Shown here piece by piece: positions 8,589-17,710 of a DNA stretch of 64,000 nt (position 1 is its first letter; each line of letters opens with the position of its first letter). Source of the stretch: Anaerolineae bacterium. GTDB lineage: Bacteria; Chloroflexota; Anaerolineae; Aggregatilineales; Phototrophicaceae. The position numbers and the translations under genes are program-made. Where the stretch lies: assembly GCA_022822305.1 (NCBI GenBank), contig JAJEBY010000002.1, positions 334,885 through 398,884 of the forward strand. The letters run 5' to 3'. The notes under the pieces are model-generated. The model searched no databases and had not been told where the DNA came from. It saw only the letters and a program-made list of their open reading frames with translations.

Positions 8589-9935
8589 ATGATACAGGCT
8601 TTGCGTAACGCATGGCGGCTGCCCGATGTCCGGAACAAGCTGCTATTCACAGTTTTCATTCTTATCGTCTACCAATTTGCGGCCCACGTGCCGGTGGTTG
8701 GCGTCGATCGCGTTGCCTTGCGCCAGGTCTTCGAAAGCGGCAGCAGCGCCGGCAACTTGATTCAGGTGATGAATCTGCTGTCCGGCGGCGCCGTCGCCAA
8801 CTTCAGCGTGATCGCCAATGGCGTGTATCCCTATATCACCGCTTCGATTATCTTCCAGCTGCTGGTGCCGATTGTACCGGCGCTGGAGCGCATTCAGCGC
8901 GAGCCGGGCGGACAAGAGAAGATTCAGCGTTATACCTACTATGTCGCTATCCCGATGGCAGTCCTGCAAGCCCTGGGCCAGATCAGCATCTTCAACCTGG
9001 CGACCGGAACCGGCACAGAAATCATACCTGGCTTTGGGTTTGGCTTAGGCAGCAATCTACTGCTGACCGTATCCGTGTTGACCACGATGACCGCCGGCAC
9101 CATGTTCGCCATTTGGCTGGGCGAGCTGATCACCGAGCAGGGTATCGGCAACGGTATCTCCATCATCATTTTCGCCGGCATCGTAGCGCAGGCGCCGCAG
9201 AACCTGATCCGTTTGCTGACGCAGCAGCCGGATCGCAGCTTCTACAATCTGGTGCTATTCGTCGTCATCACGGTGCTGAGCGTTCTCGCTGTGGTGGTGA
9301 TACAAGAGGGCGTGCGCCGCATCCCGGTGCAATACGGCCGCCGCGTGCGGGGCAACCGTCAGTTCGCCCAGCAAGACAGTTTCATTCCCCTGCGAGTCAA
9401 TCCGGTGGGCATGATTCCCCTGATTTTCGCGCAGTCGATCATTACCTTTCCCGCGATCATCGCCAGCCTGTTTCCGCCGGGCGCCGTCGGCAATACCATT
9501 CAGTCGACCTTCGGCAATCAACAGGGTTTGCTCTATTGGGGCACCTTCTTCTTGATGACGGTAGGGTTCACATTCTTCTATGCCGAGGTGATGGTGGGCA
9601 ACCAGAATCTTGCGGAAACGCTGCAACGCAACGGCGGTTTCATCCCCGGTATCCGACCGGGCAAACGCACGGAAGATTTCATCAAGAGCACGACTCGCCG
9701 CATTACCTTTGTTGGCGCTTTTTTCCTAGGCGTGATTGCGATCATCCCGGGCGTCGTCGATTTGGTCAATCGCGTCATTTTCCCGCTGGAAGCATCGACT
9801 TCGGGCGCGGTCATCAACGCGGGTCTGGTGATCTCAGGCTCCGGCTTGATCATCGTTGTCGGCGTCGTCATCGATACCATGCGCCAGCTTGAAGCGCAGT
9901 TGGTCATGCGCAACTACGAAGGTTTCATGCGCTAG
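8589..9935 (+). CDS. secY: Preprotein translocase subunit SecY
   Basis: Channel subunit of the Sec translocon in the cytoplasmic membrane. The 448-residue protein has about ten hydrophobic segments. It starts MIQALRNAWRLPDVRNKLLF. The periplasmic plug region follows, and GEQ-type signature GELITEQGIGNGISIIIFAG lies near residues 178-197. The C-terminus has the conserved cytoplasmic tail with QLVMRNYEGFMR. GAGGGACG precedes the start. It is the last gene before a terminator, so it closes the spc part of the superoperon. Confidence 0.98.
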   Translation: MIQALRNAWRLPDVRNKLLFTVFILIVYQFAAHVPVVGVDRVALRQVFESGSSAGNLIQVMNLLSGGAVANFSVIANGVYPYITASIIFQLLVPIVPALERIQREPGGQEKIQRYTYYVAIPMAVLQALGQISIFNLATGTGTEIIPGFGFGLGSNLLLTVSVLTTMTAGTMFAIWLGELITEQGIGNGISIIIFAGIVAQAPQNLIRLLTQQPDRSFYNLVLFVVITVLSVLAVVVIQEGVRRIPVQYGRRVRGNRQFAQQDSFIPLRVNPVGMIPLIFAQSIITFPAIIASLFPPGAVGNTIQSTFGNQQGLLYWGTFFLMTVGFTFFYAEVMVGNQNLAETLQRNGGFIPGIRPGKRTEDFIKSTTRRITFVGAFFLGVIAIIPGVVDLVNRVIFPLEASTSGAVINAGLVISGSGLIIVVGVVIDTMRQLEAQLVMRNYEGFMR

Positions 9936-9960
9936 ATCGCGCCGCAGAAAGCAACCTTTG

Positions 9961-9991
9961 GCCGAGTATGCCCATGCTCGGCTTTCTTTTT
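9961..9991 (+). terminator. Intrinsic terminator after secY
   Basis: A nine-base-pair stem (GCCGAGTAT with ATGCTCGGC, one G-T pair) around a four-base GCCC loop is followed directly by TTTCTTTTT. It lies 25 bases after the secY stop and 70 bases before adk, so it divides secY from adk-map. Confidence 0.85.
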
Positions 9992-10061
9992 GTCAACGAC
10001 AGACGTAGGATAATGTCAATCCGGCCTACTTGAGCGATGACGGCGGGGTGGGGAGCGCTAC

Positions 10062-10769
10062 ATGAGTCTATATGTCATTTTGATCGGCGTGCAAGGCGCC
10101 GGCAAAGGCCTGCAAGCCAAGAGGATCGAGCAGCACTATGGCATTCCTCAAGTATCCACCGGAGACTTGTTTCGCGCCATGCGCGCCCGCACAGACGGTT
10201 TGGCGCTGAAGGTCCAGGATATCATGGCCTCCGGCAGACTGGTGGATGATGATACCACCAATGCCATCGTCGAAGATCGCCTCGCTCAACCCGATGCGCA
10301 AAATGGCGTGATTCTCGACGGGTACCCGCGCAACCTGGTGCAAGCGCGCTTCCTGGAAGAACATCTGAAGGCGCAAGGATCCAAGGTCGATGCCGCCCTG
10401 CTGCTTGAGCTTGATCTCTACATCGCCTTTAAGCGCGCCTTCGGTCGCGTGACCGCCGCCGACGGCCGGAGCTACAATTGTTATTTCAACGCCGATGGCG
10501 TCGACTTTCGCTGGATTGCCGACGAGGAGCAAGCATTCCCGCCGCGTCTCGAAGCCGAGCTGGCGCGCTCCAGCGCAGCCTTGAAGCGCCGGCCGGACGA
10601 CGCCAGCGCAGACGCGGTCATCAAGCGCATCGATACCTTCCTCGAAACGACTCAGCCATTGATCACCTATTTTGATGAGCAAGGCATCTTGAGAAAAGTC
10701 AACGCCGATCAATCCATCGAGGCGGTATGGGCCGATATTGTGCGCGTTCTCGATGCCCGGTCGGGATAA
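10062..10769 (+). CDS. adk: Adenylate kinase, divergent P-loop
   Basis: Interconverts ATP plus AMP and two ADP in the cytoplasm. The 235-residue protein has the expected motifs: P-loop GVQGAGKGL (residues 9-17), STGDLFRAMRAR for AMP binding, VILDGYPRN with the catalytic Asp and Arg, and KRRPDDASADAVIKRI after the LID. Two oddities stand out. The P-loop ends GKGL where almost all family members have GKGT, and the LID region (about residues 127-165) has no zinc-cysteine set and little likeness to the standard LID. It follows the secY terminator and lies 15 bases before map, the normal neighbour. Confidence 0.92.
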   Translation: MSLYVILIGVQGAGKGLQAKRIEQHYGIPQVSTGDLFRAMRARTDGLALKVQDIMASGRLVDDDTTNAIVEDRLAQPDAQNGVILDGYPRNLVQARFLEEHLKAQGSKVDAALLLELDLYIAFKRAFGRVTAADGRSYNCYFNADGVDFRWIADEEQAFPPRLEAELARSSAALKRRPDDASADAVIKRIDTFLETTQPLITYFDEQGILRKVNADQSIEAVWADIVRVLDARSG

Positions 10770-10784
10770 GGCGGTAGGCGGCCA

Positions 10785-11570
10785 ATGGCGCCAGTGCTCA
10801 AGACTGCCGAAGAACTGGAAATAATGCGCGAGGCCGGTCGCATCGTGGCGCGCGCGCACGAAGCGATGCGCAGCGCCGCCGTACCCGGCGTGACCACCAA
10901 AACCCTGGATGATATCGCCACCAGCGTCTTGCGCGATCACGGCGCGTCGCCTTGCTTCCTTGGTTATGCGCCGGGGAATCATCCTCCCTTTCCCGCGACC
11001 ATCACCGCGTCAGTCAATGATGAACTTGTGCATGGCATCCCATCCGAAACGCGCGCGCTGGAAGAGGGCGATATAATCGGCATTGATGTCGCTTGTTTCT
11101 ATCAGGGCTACGTTGGCGATGCGGCTGTGACGCTGCCTATCGGAGAAATCTCTGGTTCAGCGCGCCGCTTGCTCCGCGCTGCCGAAAATGCGCTGGAAGC
11201 TGCCATACACGCCTCTGTTCTCGGCAACAGGATCAGCGATGTCGCCAAAGCGACGGCCAAATCCGCCGGCCGCATGGGTTACAGCGTCGCGCGCGAATAT
11301 ACCGGGCACGGTGTGGGCACGGCCATGCACGAGGAACCCCAGGTCCCGAATTGGTGGCCGGGCAAACGCAGCGAAGTGCGCTGGGTCAATTACGAGCTGC
11401 AGGTCGGAATGACATACGCTATCGAACCCATGTTGATCGCCGGGCGTCCAGATTTGAAGGAATTGGAAGATGGCTGGACGGTGGTGACGAAGGACGGCTC
11501 ACTGACCGCGCATTGCGAGCACACGATTGCGATAACTGAGGACGGCCCTCGGATTCTCACTTTGCCGTAA
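10785..11570 (+). CDS. map: Methionine aminopeptidase, type I
   Basis: Removes the initiator methionine from new proteins. The 261-residue protein has all five metal ligands in family context: Asp in GDIIGIDVACF and in YVGDAAVT, His in GHGVGTAMHEEP, Glu in YAIEPML and Glu in HCEHTIAITEDG. The early HGIPSE histidine motif is present. No N-terminal SH3-like extension is seen. In many bacteria infA follows map; here a secreted peptidase does. Confidence 0.96.
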   Translation: MAPVLKTAEELEIMREAGRIVARAHEAMRSAAVPGVTTKTLDDIATSVLRDHGASPCFLGYAPGNHPPFPATITASVNDELVHGIPSETRALEEGDIIGIDVACFYQGYVGDAAVTLPIGEISGSARRLLRAAENALEAAIHASVLGNRISDVAKATAKSAGRMGYSVAREYTGHGVGTAMHEEPQVPNWWPGKRSEVRWVNYELQVGMTYAIEPMLIAGRPDLKELEDGWTVVTKDGSLTAHCEHTIAITEDGPRILTLP

Positions 11571-11580
11571 TTGGAGCCAA

Positions 11581-13044
11581 ATGCTGATGCCGAGGCGCAT
11601 AATTCTCATTTGCCTTTTCTTCCTGGCCGCGTACAGTGCGGCAGCGCAGGATTATCATCCCTCATTTGACCCCGCCGATTGTCCCGAGTCGATCGCGGAA
11701 CGAATAGCGAGCCGGGTTGACTTCAACTGCGGCTGGCTCAGATTGCCCGAAGACCGCGCTGATCCCGCCGGCAGTTGGATTGACCTGTTCATCATCAGGC
11801 TGGGCGCCCGCGACTTCGTCGAATCGCCGCCGCTTCTGGTGCTGGCCGGCGGTCCGGGCGACGCCGCCAGCGCTGACATCGACTTCTGGTTGGAGTCGGG
11901 CTTGCATACTGAGCGGGACATCATCCTGGTGGATCAGCGGGGAACAGGTCGTTCGCGGCCCTCGCTCCATTGTCCTGAAGCGAGCGAGACGGAAGACAAG
12001 GTTTGGATTGCCGCTTGTCGCGAACGTCTCACGCGCCAAGGCATTGACGTGTCCAACTACCATGCCGTCTCCACCGTGCGAGACCTTCAAGATTTGCTGC
12101 TGACGCTGGATCTTGAACACGTGCATCTTTACGGAAGCTCTTATGGCAGCCGTTTGGCTTTGCTTCTAGCGAACAGCGCGCCCGAAAGCATCCGCTCAAT
12201 GACGCTGGATGGCGCATATCCGCCGTCGAGACTTGACCTTGCCGAGCTTCCCATGAATGTCGAAAGATCGCTCGAGCGCCTGTTTCTGGACTGTGCGGGA
12301 GATACCGCCTGTCACCGTCTGTTCCCCGATCTGCGCCAGCAGTTCTACCGCGCCTTTATGGAGTTGAACGAGTCGCCCGCCGAACTGTATCATTTGGGAG
12401 AATCTACTGGCGGGACCATGGACGGGGATACCTTTGCCCTGATGATTTCGGCGTTTCTACGTCATTCAATTGCCCTGCCATTTCTACCGGCGCTAATCGC
12501 TTCTATTGAACAGGGCCAGCATGGACTGATCTTCTGGGTTTACGGACTCGTGATGGCGCCCTATTGGGGGGAAAACGATTATGCTCACAGCGAGGGCGCT
12601 TATTTCAGTGTTCGCTGCCCTGAAGACCAGCTTTTGTCTGATTCCGAGCTTTGGTCGCAGCTGAACGCGGGAACTTCGCCAGCGCTTGCCGATGCGCTTC
12701 GTCTGGTCGGTGAAGAACAAGTAGCGAACTGCGCGGCCTGGAATGTTCCTCCGGCATCGGCGCCAGCGACGCTTGATTTCATCAGCGATGTGCCCGCTCT
12801 GCTCCTTTCTGGCGCTTATGATTCCGCCACTCCGCCTCACTGGGCAGAATCTGTCGCCGAGCGTCTGAATTCCGGTTGGCATTTTGTATTCCCGAATGTC
12901 AGTCACGGCGTGCTGGAAGACGAACCTTGCGCCGCCGCAATCATGCGGGAGTTTCTTGACAATCCGCGGGGCGCGCCTAAAGCGCCCTGCTTTGACGCGC
13001 TAGATCCTCCTGAGTTTATCACCGACGAATCAGCAGCAGAATAA
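11581..13044 (+). CDS. Secreted alpha/beta-hydrolase, S33 (TAP-like) peptidase family
   Basis: Probable exported serine aminopeptidase or related hydrolase, 487 residues. A signal peptide is visible at residues 1-23 (basic start, hydrophobic core, AAAQD cleavage region). The oxyanion-type GGPGD is at about 90-94, the VDQRGTGRS motif at about 117-125, and the nucleophile elbow GSSYGS puts the serine at 187. The acid and base of the triad are likely in LLLSGAYDSATPPHWAE and NVSHGVLED near the C-terminus, with a TAP-type C-terminal domain. Many cysteines suggest disulfides. GGAG lies just upstream of the start, and the gene begins 10 bases after map, so it is probably co-transcribed. It is an unusual guest in this operon. 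The substrate cannot be told. Confidence 0.85.
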   Translation: MLMPRRIILICLFFLAAYSAAAQDYHPSFDPADCPESIAERIASRVDFNCGWLRLPEDRADPAGSWIDLFIIRLGARDFVESPPLLVLAGGPGDAASADIDFWLESGLHTERDIILVDQRGTGRSRPSLHCPEASETEDKVWIAACRERLTRQGIDVSNYHAVSTVRDLQDLLLTLDLEHVHLYGSSYGSRLALLLANSAPESIRSMTLDGAYPPSRLDLAELPMNVERSLERLFLDCAGDTACHRLFPDLRQQFYRAFMELNESPAELYHLGESTGGTMDGDTFALMISAFLRHSIALPFLPALIASIEQGQHGLIFWVYGLVMAPYWGENDYAHSEGAYFSVRCPEDQLLSDSELWSQLNAGTSPALADALRLVGEEQVANCAAWNVPPASAPATLDFISDVPALLLSGAYDSATPPHWAESVAERLNSGWHFVFPNVSHGVLEDEPCAAAIMREFLDNPRGAPKAPCFDALDPPEFITDESAAE

Positions 13045-13060
13045 CTTGAAGAAACGTCCT

Positions 13061-13088
13061 TTTACATCGACAATTCTTGTGATACAAT
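13061..13088 (+). promoter_or_regulatory. Likely promoter for rpmJ-rpsM-rpsK-rpoA block
   Basis: TTTACA at 13061-13066 and TACAAT at 13083-13088 with a 16-base spacer. It lies just after the S33 peptidase stop and gives a leader of about 160 bases before rpmJ. The leader contains an AGCCCT/AGGGCT stem at about 13106-13129, which could be a ribosomal-protein control site. Confidence 0.55.
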
Positions 13089-13255
13089 GCCCGCTTGTTG
13101 TCGAAAGCCCTTGCTGCTTTCGAGGGCTGTTCGAATGAATGACGAGTTCGGCTCATAAGTTTTGGCATGCTCATCCGCAGATAGACGGTACTGTGGAGCT
13201 TGCGCTGTGTCGCGGACGAGTCTTCGAGGTTGGTTTCCAAGAAAAGGCTTGAAAG

Positions 13256-13369
13256 ATGAAAGTATCAGCCAGTGTCAAACGTCGTTGCCCCAAGTGCCGC
13301 GTGATCAAACGCAATCGCCGGGTGATGATCATTTGTGAGAATCCCAAGCATAAACAGCGTCAGGGCTAA
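13256..13369 (+). CDS. rpmJ: 50S ribosomal protein L36
   Basis: A 37-residue zinc-ribbon protein of the large subunit. The sequence starts [20 protein letters not shown], and the zinc ligands C11, C14, C27 and H32 are all present, so this is the zinc-binding form. It lies 20 bases before rpsM, as expected for the alpha operon. Confidence 0.95.
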   Translation: MKVSASVKRRCPKCRVIKRNRRVMIICENPKHKQRQG

Positions 13370-13389
13370 TGAGCGCAGGAGTATAATCA

Positions 13390-13776
13390 ATGGCTCGAAT
13401 TGAAGGCGTAGATCTGCCCCGTGACAAGCGCATCGTCATCGGCTTGACCTACATTTATGGCATCGGCAGATCCACCAGCCGGCGCCTGCTGGACTCCGCG
13501 GGAATCGATCACGGAACGCGCGTGCGCGATCTCAGCGAAAGCGAATTGCAGCGCCTGCGCGAGTTGATCAACAACTTGACGATCGAAGGCGATCTGCGGC
13601 GCCAGACCCAGCTCAACATCAAGCGCTTGATGGAAATCAATTCCTATCGCGGTTTGCGTCACCGTCGCCGGCTCCCCGTTCGTGGGCAACGCACCAAGAC
13701 CAATGGTCGTACCCGCCGTGGCAAAAAGCAGACGGTCGCTGGTCGTGGTCGTCGGCGCGGCGCCACCAAGAAGTAG
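13390..13776 (+). CDS. rpsM: 30S ribosomal protein S13
   Basis: Protein of 128 residues in the small-subunit head. It starts [20 protein letters not shown] and has the helix-two-turn-helix region [20 protein letters not shown]. The C-terminal [20 protein letters not shown] and basic tail ending in KK are typical. GCAGGAG precedes the start. Confidence 0.98.
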   Translation: MARIEGVDLPRDKRIVIGLTYIYGIGRSTSRRLLDSAGIDHGTRVRDLSESELQRLRELINNLTIEGDLRRQTQLNIKRLMEINSYRGLRHRRRLPVRGQRTKTNGRTRRGKKQTVAGRGRRRGATKK

Positions 13777-13907
13777 CTTGGTAGACGCCGCCATTACTCG
13801 ATAGACAGCCGCCGGGGCGCGTCTTTGGCCGCAAAATCAACGGTGATCCTGCTTGAAATATTGAAGTTTTCAAATGATCGTGAAGACTAGGCAAGTGGAG
13901 CAGTTCT

Positions 13908-14306
13908 ATGGCTAGAGCAAGACGAGGCGCCCGCAGCACCGCCCGGCGATCCTTCAAGAATATCCCGTATGGACAGGCGCACATTTATGCGACCTTCAAT
14001 AACACGATCGTGTCCATGACTGATCAATCAGGCAACGTCGTGGCTTGGGCGAGCGCTGGCACTTCTGGTTTCAAAGGCAGCCGCAAGAACACGCCTTATG
14101 CGGCGCGGATGGCCGCCGAAACTGCCGCGGCTAATTCTCAGCAGCATGGCATGAAAGAAGTAGACATATTTGTCAAGGGCCCGGGTCCCGGTCGAGAAGC
14201 GGCGATACGCTCGATCCAGCAGAGTGGGCTAAAGGTGCGGTCCATCAGCGATGTGACTCCCGTTCCGCATAACGGCGTGCGCCCTCCCAAGCGCCGTCGC
14301 GTGTAA
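13908..14306 (+). CDS. rpsK: 30S ribosomal protein S11
   Basis: Protein of 132 residues on the platform of the small subunit. The signature [20 protein letters not shown] and the end [17 protein letters not shown] match the family. A 131-base spacer separates it from rpsM. rpsD, which usually follows, is absent; rpoA starts 20 bases later. Confidence 0.98.
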   Translation: MARARRGARSTARRSFKNIPYGQAHIYATFNNTIVSMTDQSGNVVAWASAGTSGFKGSRKNTPYAARMAAETAAANSQQHGMKEVDIFVKGPGPGREAAIRSIQQSGLKVRSISDVTPVPHNGVRPPKRRRV

Positions 14307-14326
14307 TCGAAAGGGCACCCGGAATT

Positions 14327-15355
14327 ATGGTATTTCCATCCGAATCAACGTCAATCGAGTCCGAATCCCCTGATGCGAACCTCGTGACAGCCAACATGGT
14401 GTTGCCGCATCAGATCGAGAGCGACAACATCACCAAAGACTACGGCCGTTTCGTGATCGGGCCCCTGGAAAGCGGATACGGCTTGACCTTGGGTAATGCC
14501 CTGCGCCGAGTCTTGCTGTCGTCTTTGCCCGGCGCAGCCGTCACCAGCATCCGCGTCTCGGATGTGCATCACGAGTTTTCCGAGATTCCGTCCGTGCGCG
14601 AAGATATGACGCAGTTGATCTTGCAGGTCAAGCAGTTGCGCTTGATCCTGCACGGTGTCGAAAGCGCCCGCCTGCGCCTTGAACATCGCGGCGCGGAAGG
14701 CACGGTGACCGCAGCTGACATTTGGGCGCCGGCTGAAGTGCAGATCGAAAATCCCAGCCTCTACCTTTTCACGGTGGACGATCGCGATATCAATATTGAG
14801 ATGGAATTCGAAGTTCGCTCCGGGCGCGGCTTCAGCCCGGCGGAGGATCGCGGCCGCCTGCCCATTGGCGAGCTTCCCGTCGACGCCATCTTCAGCCCGA
14901 TCAAACGGGTCAATTTTGAAGTTGAACGGGCGCGTGTGGGGCAACGCACCAATTACGACAGACTCGTGCTCGAATTGTGGACCGACGGCACCATCCGTCC
15001 GGATGAAGCCCTGGCGCAATCGGCGCAAATCTTGATGCATCACTTGAAGGTGATCGCAGGCGTCGACGAAGACTGGTTCCAATCGATCGAGTTGCCGCAG
15101 CACTACGATGACGAGCCCGCCTATCCGCCCTTGTACGACAAACCCATCGAGGAACTGGATCTCAGCGTGCGCGTCTTCAACTCGTTGAAGCGCACCGGCA
15201 TCACCTCCGTGGGTGATGTGCTGGATATGCTTAATCGAGGGCCGGACGCCATGCTGGCCATCCGCAATTTCGGCGAAAAATCCCTGGACGAACTCCAGGA
15301 AAAACTGAGCGAGAAAAACTATTGGCCGGCTGAAAAAGAAGCCGCCGAGCAATAG
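14327..15355 (+). CDS. rpoA: RNA polymerase alpha subunit
   Basis: Assembly platform of RNA polymerase, 342 residues. The N-terminal domain has LESGYGLTLGNALRRVLLSS (residues about 46-65), the alpha-dimer and beta-contact signature. The C-terminal domain (about 260-330) binds DNA UP elements and activators and includes ELDLSVRVFNSLKRTGI and IRNFGEKSLDELQEKL. The first 23 residues are a serine- and glutamate-rich extension; M24 could also be a start, but no ribosome-binding site lies before it. Confidence 0.97.
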   Translation: MVFPSESTSIESESPDANLVTANMVLPHQIESDNITKDYGRFVIGPLESGYGLTLGNALRRVLLSSLPGAAVTSIRVSDVHHEFSEIPSVREDMTQLILQVKQLRLILHGVESARLRLEHRGAEGTVTAADIWAPAEVQIENPSLYLFTVDDRDINIEMEFEVRSGRGFSPAEDRGRLPIGELPVDAIFSPIKRVNFEVERARVGQRTNYDRLVLELWTDGTIRPDEALAQSAQILMHHLKVIAGVDEDWFQSIELPQHYDDEPAYPPLYDKPIEELDLSVRVFNSLKRTGITSVGDVLDMLNRGPDAMLAIRNFGEKSLDELQEKLSEKNYWPAEKEAAEQ

Positions 15356-15458
15356 CCGCTAGGAAGCGACCGCGACGGCGGCCACGAGCACGACAATTGG
15401 CCAAGCCACGGGTTCGCGTGAGCAGCGTGGCAAACCAGACGAATAACGAGGCGCAGTT

Positions 15459-15866
15459 ATGCGACATCGAATACACGGAAAAAAACTCAATCGCAGCACC
15501 AGCCACCGCAAAGCGCTGCGCATGAATTTGGCCGGCCAGCTCTTCGTTCATGGTCGCATCAAAACAACCTTCCACAAAGCCAAGTTTGTGCAAGGCCATG
15601 CCGAACGTCTGATTACCATCGCCAAGCGCGGCCTGGCCAGGGCCGAAGAACGCGGGGACGAGTTGGTCGCCGTGCACGCGCGGAGGCAGGTGGCGCGCCG
15701 TCTCAACAATGATCGCGATCTGGTCGGCAAGGTCTTTGACGAGCTCGCGCCGCTGTACGTTGATCGCCCCGGCGGATACACCAGGATTTACAAGCTGGGC
15801 CCGCGCAAAGGCGACAATGCGGAAATGGCGCTGATCGAACTTGTCGATTATTCAGAGGACGATTGA
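15459..15866 (+). CDS. rplQ: 50S ribosomal protein L17
   Basis: Protein of 135 residues near the exit tunnel. It starts MRHRIHGKKLNRSTSHRKAL and has LFVHGRIKTTFHKAKFV; the end YTRIYKLGPRKGDNAEMALI is typical. It follows rpoA after 103 bases and is directly followed by truA. Confidence 0.98.
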   Translation: MRHRIHGKKLNRSTSHRKALRMNLAGQLFVHGRIKTTFHKAKFVQGHAERLITIAKRGLARAEERGDELVAVHARRQVARRLNNDRDLVGKVFDELAPLYVDRPGGYTRIYKLGPRKGDNAEMALIELVDYSEDD

Positions 15867-15880
15867 GCCGAGCGCGACCG

Positions 15881-16693
15881 ATGAAACGCTACGCCGCTAC
15901 CCTTGCCTATAATGGCGCCGCCTATTTTGGATTCCAAAGGCAGCCCGAGCCGACGCCGACGATTCAGCGCGCCGTAGAAAGCGCTATAGCGCGCGTGACC
16001 GGATCCCTGTCTTCAATTGTTGCGGCTGGCCGGACCGATACCGGCGTGCACGCCTTGGGGCAGGTGATCGCTTTCGACGCGGACTGGAGGCATTCCGAGC
16101 AAGAATTTCTGTGTGCGGTCAATGCCAATCTGCCGGCTGATATCGCGCTGCAGCAACTTTGGCGGCAGGATGACTTTCATCCGCGTTATGACGCGCTCTG
16201 GCGGCAATATGTCTATCGAATCATGACACCGCCCGTGCGCAATCCGCTGATCCCGCCGCAGGTGTGGCAGCTTTTGGGGCAGACGCTGAACTTGACTCGC
16301 ATGCGGCAAGCCGCGGCATTGTGCGTAGGTGAAATGGACTTCGCGGCATTTGGGACGCCGCCGCAAGCGGATAGCGCCAATACCGTGCGCCACATCTCAG
16401 TCTCGGAATGGGAGTCCGCGCCGGGCGATTACGGCGAAGTATTAACGTATAGAGTCCGTGGCACGGCGTTTCTGTATCATATGGTGCGGCGCATGGTAGG
16501 CGCCATGGTCCAGGTTGGAACTGAAAAAGTAACATTAGAAGAATTTGAGACAATTTTGAACAGTCGAGATATTGAACGTGCGAAACTGCTGGCGCCGCCC
16601 GAAGGTTTGGTCTTGGAAGCCGTGCGGTATCAGCAGAAGGACTACGATGCAGTCAAAGCAGAAACGCCTGAGCTGGCGTTAGATTGGGCTTGA
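15881..16693 (+). CDS. truA: tRNA pseudouridine(38-40) synthase
   Basis: Makes pseudouridine at positions 38-40 in tRNA anticodon arms. The protein of about 270 residues has the catalytic aspartate in [15 protein letters not shown] and the C-terminal [15 protein letters not shown] region. ATG 15881 gives the usual [20 protein letters not shown] start. A TTG at 15863 overlapping the rplQ stop would add six residues and lies too close to the AGAGGA site; neither start is ideal. It sits between rplQ and rplM, the standard order. Confidence 0.95.
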   Translation: MKRYAATLAYNGAAYFGFQRQPEPTPTIQRAVESAIARVTGSLSSIVAAGRTDTGVHALGQVIAFDADWRHSEQEFLCAVNANLPADIALQQLWRQDDFHPRYDALWRQYVYRIMTPPVRNPLIPPQVWQLLGQTLNLTRMRQAAALCVGEMDFAAFGTPPQADSANTVRHISVSEWESAPGDYGEVLTYRVRGTAFLYHMVRRMVGAMVQVGTEKVTLEEFETILNSRDIERAKLLAPPEGLVLEAVRYQQKDYDAVKAETPELALDWA

Positions 16694-16707
16694 CCGGAGC
16701 GATGATG

Positions 16708-17151
16708 ATGAGACAACAGATCCAAAAGACGCATGTGACAACGCCAGCCACCATCGATCAGCGCTGGTGGGTTGTCGATGCCCAGGGCATGACGCTTGGC
16801 CGCCTGGCCTCCAAAGTGGCGCCAATATTGCGGGGCAAGCATAAACCCAACTTCACCCCGCATTTGGACGGCGGCGATTACGTGATTATCGTCAATGCCG
16901 ACAAAATCCACGTCACCGGCAAACGCATGGATCAGAAGCTCTATTACCGCCATAGCGGATTTCCCGGCGGATTGAAGTCGATGACGCTGCGAGAGTTGAT
17001 GGACAAGTTTCCCACACGCGCGCTCAAGTTCGCGATTAAGGGCATGCTGCCGAAGGGCCCGCTGGGACGCAAGATGTTGCGTAAACTAAAAGTCTACGCG
17101 GGCGGCGAACATCCGCATCGCGCGCAGCAACCGCAAGTACTGGAATGGTGA
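16708..17151 (+). CDS. rplM: 50S ribosomal protein L13
   Basis: Early assembly protein of about 147 residues. [20 protein letters not shown] is the family hallmark. Three consecutive ATGs (16702, 16705, 16708) lie after GGAG at 16696-16699; the last is chosen because it gives an eight-base spacing. The start may overlap the very end of the truA region if an upstream codon is used. Paired with rpsI as usual. Confidence 0.96.
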   Translation: MRQQIQKTHVTTPATIDQRWWVVDAQGMTLGRLASKVAPILRGKHKPNFTPHLDGGDYVIIVNADKIHVTGKRMDQKLYYRHSGFPGGLKSMTLRELMDKFPTRALKFAIKGMLPKGPLGRKMLRKLKVYAGGEHPHRAQQPQVLEW

Positions 17152-17196
17152 GCGCGGTGGCAATCACCGTTGCCTCGCCGGTTAAGGAGTTAGTTG

Positions 17197-17592
17197 ATGT
17201 CAGCACAGTATTATGAAGGCATAGGTCGCCGCAAGTCGTCGTCCGCGCGCGTGCGTCTCTTCCCGGGTGGCACAGGCCGCTTCATTATCAATGGCAAAAC
17301 GGCCGAAGAGTACATGCCGCGTCTCGGCGATTTGCATCTCTGCACGGCGCCCTTGACCCAAATCGGCCAGGAACGCAGTTACGATGTTTCGGTCCACGTC
17401 AATGGTGGCGGGATTTCCGGGCAGCGCGACGCTATTCTGCTGGGTATTGCCCGCGCCTTGGAAAAAATCGACCCCGATCTGCGCGGCACGCTCAAACGCG
17501 AAGGCTTCTTGTCGCGTGACGCCCGCGTCAAGGAACGCAAGAAACCCGGTCTCAAACGCGCTCGCAAGGCGCCGACCTATACCAAACGGTAA
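17197..17592 (+). CDS. rpsI: 30S ribosomal protein S9
   Basis: Protein of 131 residues whose C-terminal tail reaches the P-site tRNA. YEGIGRRKSSSARVRLFPG at the start and the ending KKPGLKRARKAPTYTKR are typical. ATG 17197 has AAGGAGT six bases upstream. Last gene of the superoperon; a terminator follows. Confidence 0.97.
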   Translation: MSAQYYEGIGRRKSSSARVRLFPGGTGRFIINGKTAEEYMPRLGDLHLCTAPLTQIGQERSYDVSVHVNGGGISGQRDAILLGIARALEKIDPDLRGTLKREGFLSRDARVKERKKPGLKRARKAPTYTKR

Positions 17593-17617
17593 GCGCTCGC
17601 TACATATCGAATCTTGG

Positions 17618-17650
17618 CAGCCGGCTCGCAAGACGTCGGCTGTTTTTCTT
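17618..17650 (+). terminator. Intrinsic terminator after rpsI
   Basis: Stem CAGCCGGC with GTCGGCTG (one G-T pair) around a nine-base loop, followed by TTTTTCTT. It begins 26 bases after the rpsI stop and closes the ribosomal block. Confidence 0.8.
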
Positions 17651-17710
17651 GAACGCCCGTCCACTTGAGCGCAGTCGCGAGCAAAAGATTGTGGATCAGG
17701 ACTGCAGCGT

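Noticed and set aside
9990..10014. Promoter for adk after the secY terminator
   Set aside because: TTGTCA and GATAAT are only 13 bases apart; a promoter probably exists here but its boxes cannot be fixed.
13089..13255. Remnant of infA between map and rpmJ
   Set aside because: All three frames were read; none resembles the IF-1 OB-fold.
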